Shown: in pieces, positions 60,713 through 64,000 of the stretch | Layout: every line of letters begins with the position of its first letter | Numbering within the stretch: the first letter of the stretch is position 1 | From: Polytrichum commune | Taxonomy: Eukaryota; Streptophyta; Polytrichopsida; Polytrichales; Polytrichaceae | Length of the DNA stretch: 64,000 nucleotides | Assembly (NCBI GenBank): GCA_950295325.1 | Contig: OX485808.1 | Coordinates: 28,602,527 to 28,666,526 of the forward strand | Direction of reading: 5' to 3' | Made by a program: the position numbers and the translations under genes | Notes under the pieces: model-generated | The model's input: only the letters and a program-made list of their open reading frames with translations | Databases searched by the model: none | Told to the model about the DNA's origin: nothing

Positions 60713-62454
60713 TTCTATTCTGCTTGAAAATTGATTGGTCTTTATGAATCAAAGGCTCTCACCACTCGAATCATTGGCTCTATGTCAAGAGTGATCACAG
60801 GCATGTGTTTCTGGACACTGAGCCTTTTGTGACCTGAAGAACGAGTCTAGAATCCTCAACATTCTTTGAAACGTGGAACAGGGTGCAAGTATTCTTTTCC
60901 GACCATTTAATTTTCATTGACTACTTCAGTTGATATTGAACATGTACATACAAAGACAGAGAGAGATTGCTGAAGCAATCTCTACCTTCCTCGTGTAACT
61001 GTAGCCATGCAGCTAGGAGCAAGCATGCGATATATTTCAAGATTTCTTAGCAGAATTTTACTGCAGCAAAGAATGTTTGGTTCAGTTAGATAGGTCCATA
61101 GATGCAGTTGGGAGACATTTTCAGTTGTCTCTACAGATTAGTAATAAATTTTGTACATTGCACAGATGTCAATATATTCAAACAGTAATTGATTACAAAC
61201 CATACTACATACCTTGAAGGTGTTTCAGTGTGGTTGCAGCAGTCACCGATCCAGTTCTGCAAGCCTCCTCTAGGGTAGAGTCTAGTAATTGATGGACATT
61301 CATGGTAGCATTAGCTCCTTAAGTTAATTGTTTTATTGCACCATTTGTTTGTAGATAGGTGACTGTAAACTGTAGTTTGTATTCCACACTGTGATTGATG
61401 CTTCATTTCTGCTTCACGTCTGCTTCAAGGCAATTTATCTGCTGAGATGAAACGGTTATACCTTAGATTGTTGGGGGAATAAATTGATCTGAGCCTACGT
61501 GACTTTCTACAGCATTGACAGAAGTATAGAGGGACCAGATACAGGGGCAGAACCATGGGCAATATGATAAATGGTAGCTGAGGGCATGCAAAAGGAGCAA
61601 CCTCTCAAGCAGGATCCTGATCTGCTGAATATGTTGTGGTTGGTGAGTAATGGAATGTTTGACGTGGACGTCCAAGTAATGATTTACCAAAAAATCAGAT
61701 CAGGTTTAACATATACACTTGTTCCATGAATAGGTTCTGACAATGGTTCCAGTGTTTTGAAGACTGACAGTAGCCAGTAATACATCTTAAGAAGGTAAGA
61801 TGCTAATAAGATAAGTCTTGTGCTACAAGAGCTGTAGTTGATCTGAATTAGATCAACATGATGGACATAGAGTAGATAATGTATTAAGCAATTTGAAAAA
61901 GTGTCCAATTCAATAAGACCATGCCCTTGAATTGTGAGCTTCACTTGCTTTCAGTGTGTATGTATGACAAATTTCATTTGACATTTAACTGTAAATCCAA
62001 AGTGTCACGTGATGTTTTCAAAGACGAAAACGAATGTCAATTGATATCTACATTTCTTCTAAAATGTCACCTGAATATCACATGCCTAGTAGTGCGTGTC
62101 ATTTCAATTTCTAAAGTGTCAATTGACGTGTGGTTTTTCTTTACAAGTCACACTACATGTCAAAATCTAAATTATGTGTGTCAATTGACGTGTAGTTTAT
62201 TTTTGTGCAAGTTTTTGTGTGTCAAATGGCAAAAACTTGCAAAAACTTTGTCAAAAATACACACTGCTTGCTTCTGTACATTATATTCTTAACACACTCA
62301 TACAACCCTATGAAATACAGTTCTAATCTTCTATACCATTCAACTCAGCTCCTAGAACAGCTACAACCTCCAGGAAGACTCTTTCCGTCCTCGTTGCAAT
62401 ATCGCAGGACGGCTGTGGTGTTAAAAATCAATACATCAAAGGCCCTAGTATTCT
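60713..62454. other. Intergenic region between convergent genes
   Basis: It holds the 3' untranslated regions of both flanking genes. TAATAAATT at about 61,141 is a candidate polyadenylation signal for the VTT-domain gene. GTGTCAATTGACGTGT is repeated at about 62,116 and 62,177. No further gene seen. Confidence 0.5.
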
Positions 62455-64000
62455 TCAAGTACCGCCACATGGTCGAGAGGCACTCAATGTCCTCAATGCT
62501 GCTGTGTCCGACAACCAATACACATCTGTAAATTCGCATTCAAGTTCATTGCCTCTTTTACTAAGGTCAGATCTATCTATGAACGTCTTGCCCCAAGAAG
62601 GTGTCCCATCCTCGTAACCGTTGTGTGTGAGTCTTTGCACTCCGGTGCCATCTATGTTTGCAATATGAATCTCACCGTAAGGCTGGAATTGATTGGGTAC
62701 AGACAAAGGGTCCACCGACTGTCCGCCAAGGTCTGCTGTGAACACGATGCTCTTGGAGTCAGGGCTGAAGTTGGGATGGTTGATTCGACCTTCGAAGGTA
62801 CTGTTTAGAACCTTGTGCAATCCTGTTCCATCTGGATGGATTAAGTATAACGCAAAGCTTCCACTACCTGCATGTAAGGAAAAAGATGGCCACCAAGAAT
62901 GAGTTACACATTTTGCACTCCTTGCTTGGTTCAAGTACTTCACACTCCAAAGGAATAGGAGCCTCTTAGAATAGACAAGGTGGATTCACCCCCCTAGCAC
63001 TGTAAACTACACTTGCAACTCTTGTCTCATGTGATTCCAAGATCATGATTTTGCCAACAAATATTTCATGTAAATTGCATTCTTATCAAGTGACCCCAAA
63101 TCAATTCAATTGTGCATCATTGTAGTCAATCCCTAACATGGCTTCTCATCTTGAATGTATCAACTCGTGACCATGCATGCCACCTTGTGGACCGAGGTGT
63201 TTACTTATCTAAATGAATATAATTCTGCCAATGTTTCAGTGTTACAGTGCACATTACAACAATGTTTCGTAATCAACATAGGTATGCATGGGATATCGAT
63301 GATCCCATTTTTGTTCCCTGCAGATTCTTAATTATGAAGAACAAGGTCGGAGTGAGTTTTGATGTTCCCCATGATTATTAAGATTGGAAATAGACAGGAA
63401 CTTTCAACACACCTGGATTAGCTCTGTCGGATGAAAACGCAATCCATTGATTGTCAGGTGACCAGGAAGCCATGGTATCATCCCACTCTCCTTCCGTGAG
63501 TCGTCGGAGGTATTTCTCCTCCCCGTGTTCAGCATCCATGATGTAGAGATTCTTAAACCCGCTTCGGCCAGAGCGGAAAACGAGGTACTTCCCATCCGGC
63601 GAGGGGGACGGAAACGCGTTATTTGCTGAACCCTTTTTCGTCAAAACTTTCGAGGACGAGCTTCGCTCATCCTTGTCTACATCTGCAGTATCGGCATTGT
63701 CGACCTTCACGATGTGCACGGTGCTATCCTCTGAGGCAAATGTCGGCCCGACCGCTCCGTAAATCGTGCCTTTCCTTTTCTTGTCCCAGACTGTTCCAAA
63801 CATTGGCTTGGTGTAAATTCTACGGCTCTCCGTTCCATCCAACTTCATGACAAAAGCACCGTCACGAGTGCTTCGGATGCCATCGATGTAGACGATCATC
63901 GAGCCATCGGGAGAAAACGAGGGGAAACTACCATCAATGCGTATCACTGCCAGGTTTTTCGACACGACTGACTTGATATGCTCCACATGAGGTTTGGTAG
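62455..64000 (-). CDS. DPP6 N-terminal-like / TolB-type beta-propeller protein, 5' part beyond the right edge
   Basis: Two exons on the minus strand: from the window edge to 63413, and 62867-62455 ending in TGA, joined in phase (CCA G|GT). They give the C-terminal 332 or so residues of a protein whose plant relatives are roughly 700 long. WD40-like PD40 blades repeat: FPSFSPDGSMIVYI, AFPSPSPDGKYLVFRSG, MASWSPDNQWIAFSSD, HPNFSPDSKSIVFTAD, each with xxSPDxxxIxF. Between them are the family phrases GFKNLYIMDAEHGEE, RRLTEGEWDDTM, LYLIHPDGTGLHKV, FQPYGEIHIANIDG and LTHNGYEDGTPSW. The molecular function of this plant family is not established. It is read only from the propeller fold, and no peptidase domain follows. 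The stretch preceding 63986 is open to the edge, so the exon continues. Confidence 0.9.
62868..63412 (-). other. Intron of the DPP6-N-like gene
   Basis: A 545-base GT-AG intron (donor GTGTGTTG after CCAG, acceptor CATGCAG). AT-rich with no repeat or RNA gene recognised. Confidence 0.85.

Overview
This is a nuclear window from a land plant. It holds four intron-rich plant genes, GT-AG introns of about 60-850 bases, AT-rich gene-poor spacers, and many non-autonomous transposons. The SEUSS-type co-regulator is a plant family. The non-LTR fragments remind me of seed-free vascular plants such as ferns, but that is a weak inference and I cannot name the species.

Layout. 1-5,820 (minus): 13 coding exons of a SEUSS-like (LDB1-type) transcriptional co-regulator, running off the left edge, with its leader and a GC/CpG-rich promoter up to about 8.7 kb. 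8.7-39.4 kb: no intact gene found; MITE-type DNA elements of several families, three decayed non-LTR retrotransposon fragments (26.2-30.5 kb), a SINE fragment and a foldback minisatellite (about 35.95-36.63 kb). 39.4-44.6 kb (plus): a PEP-carboxykinase-fold protein that appears to lack the ATP-binding loop and much of the catalytic core, preceded by four tandem copies of its own upstream region. 44.6-57.7 kb: gene-free, more TIR elements, a SINE and a 350-bp tandem array. 57.8-60.7 kb (plus): a VTT/SNARE-associated (TMEM41/DedA-like) membrane protein. 62.4-64.0 kb (minus): the C-terminal part of a DPP6-N/TolB-like beta-propeller protein, running off the right edge.

The four genes are unrelated in function (transcription, probable mitochondrial pseudoenzyme, endomembrane protein, beta-propeller protein) and form no operon or pathway. 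Exon phases were checked by hand: joined exons stay in frame in all four genes. The most distinctive content is the transposon layer. Many elements have readable terminal inverted repeats and target-site duplications, several are nested, and one has an empty-site paralogue inside the window. The most unusual single structures are the foldback minisatellite, the degenerate PEPCK-like protein with duplicated promoter and duplicated splice acceptor, and the Ala-Gln tract of about 112 residues in the SEUSS-like protein.
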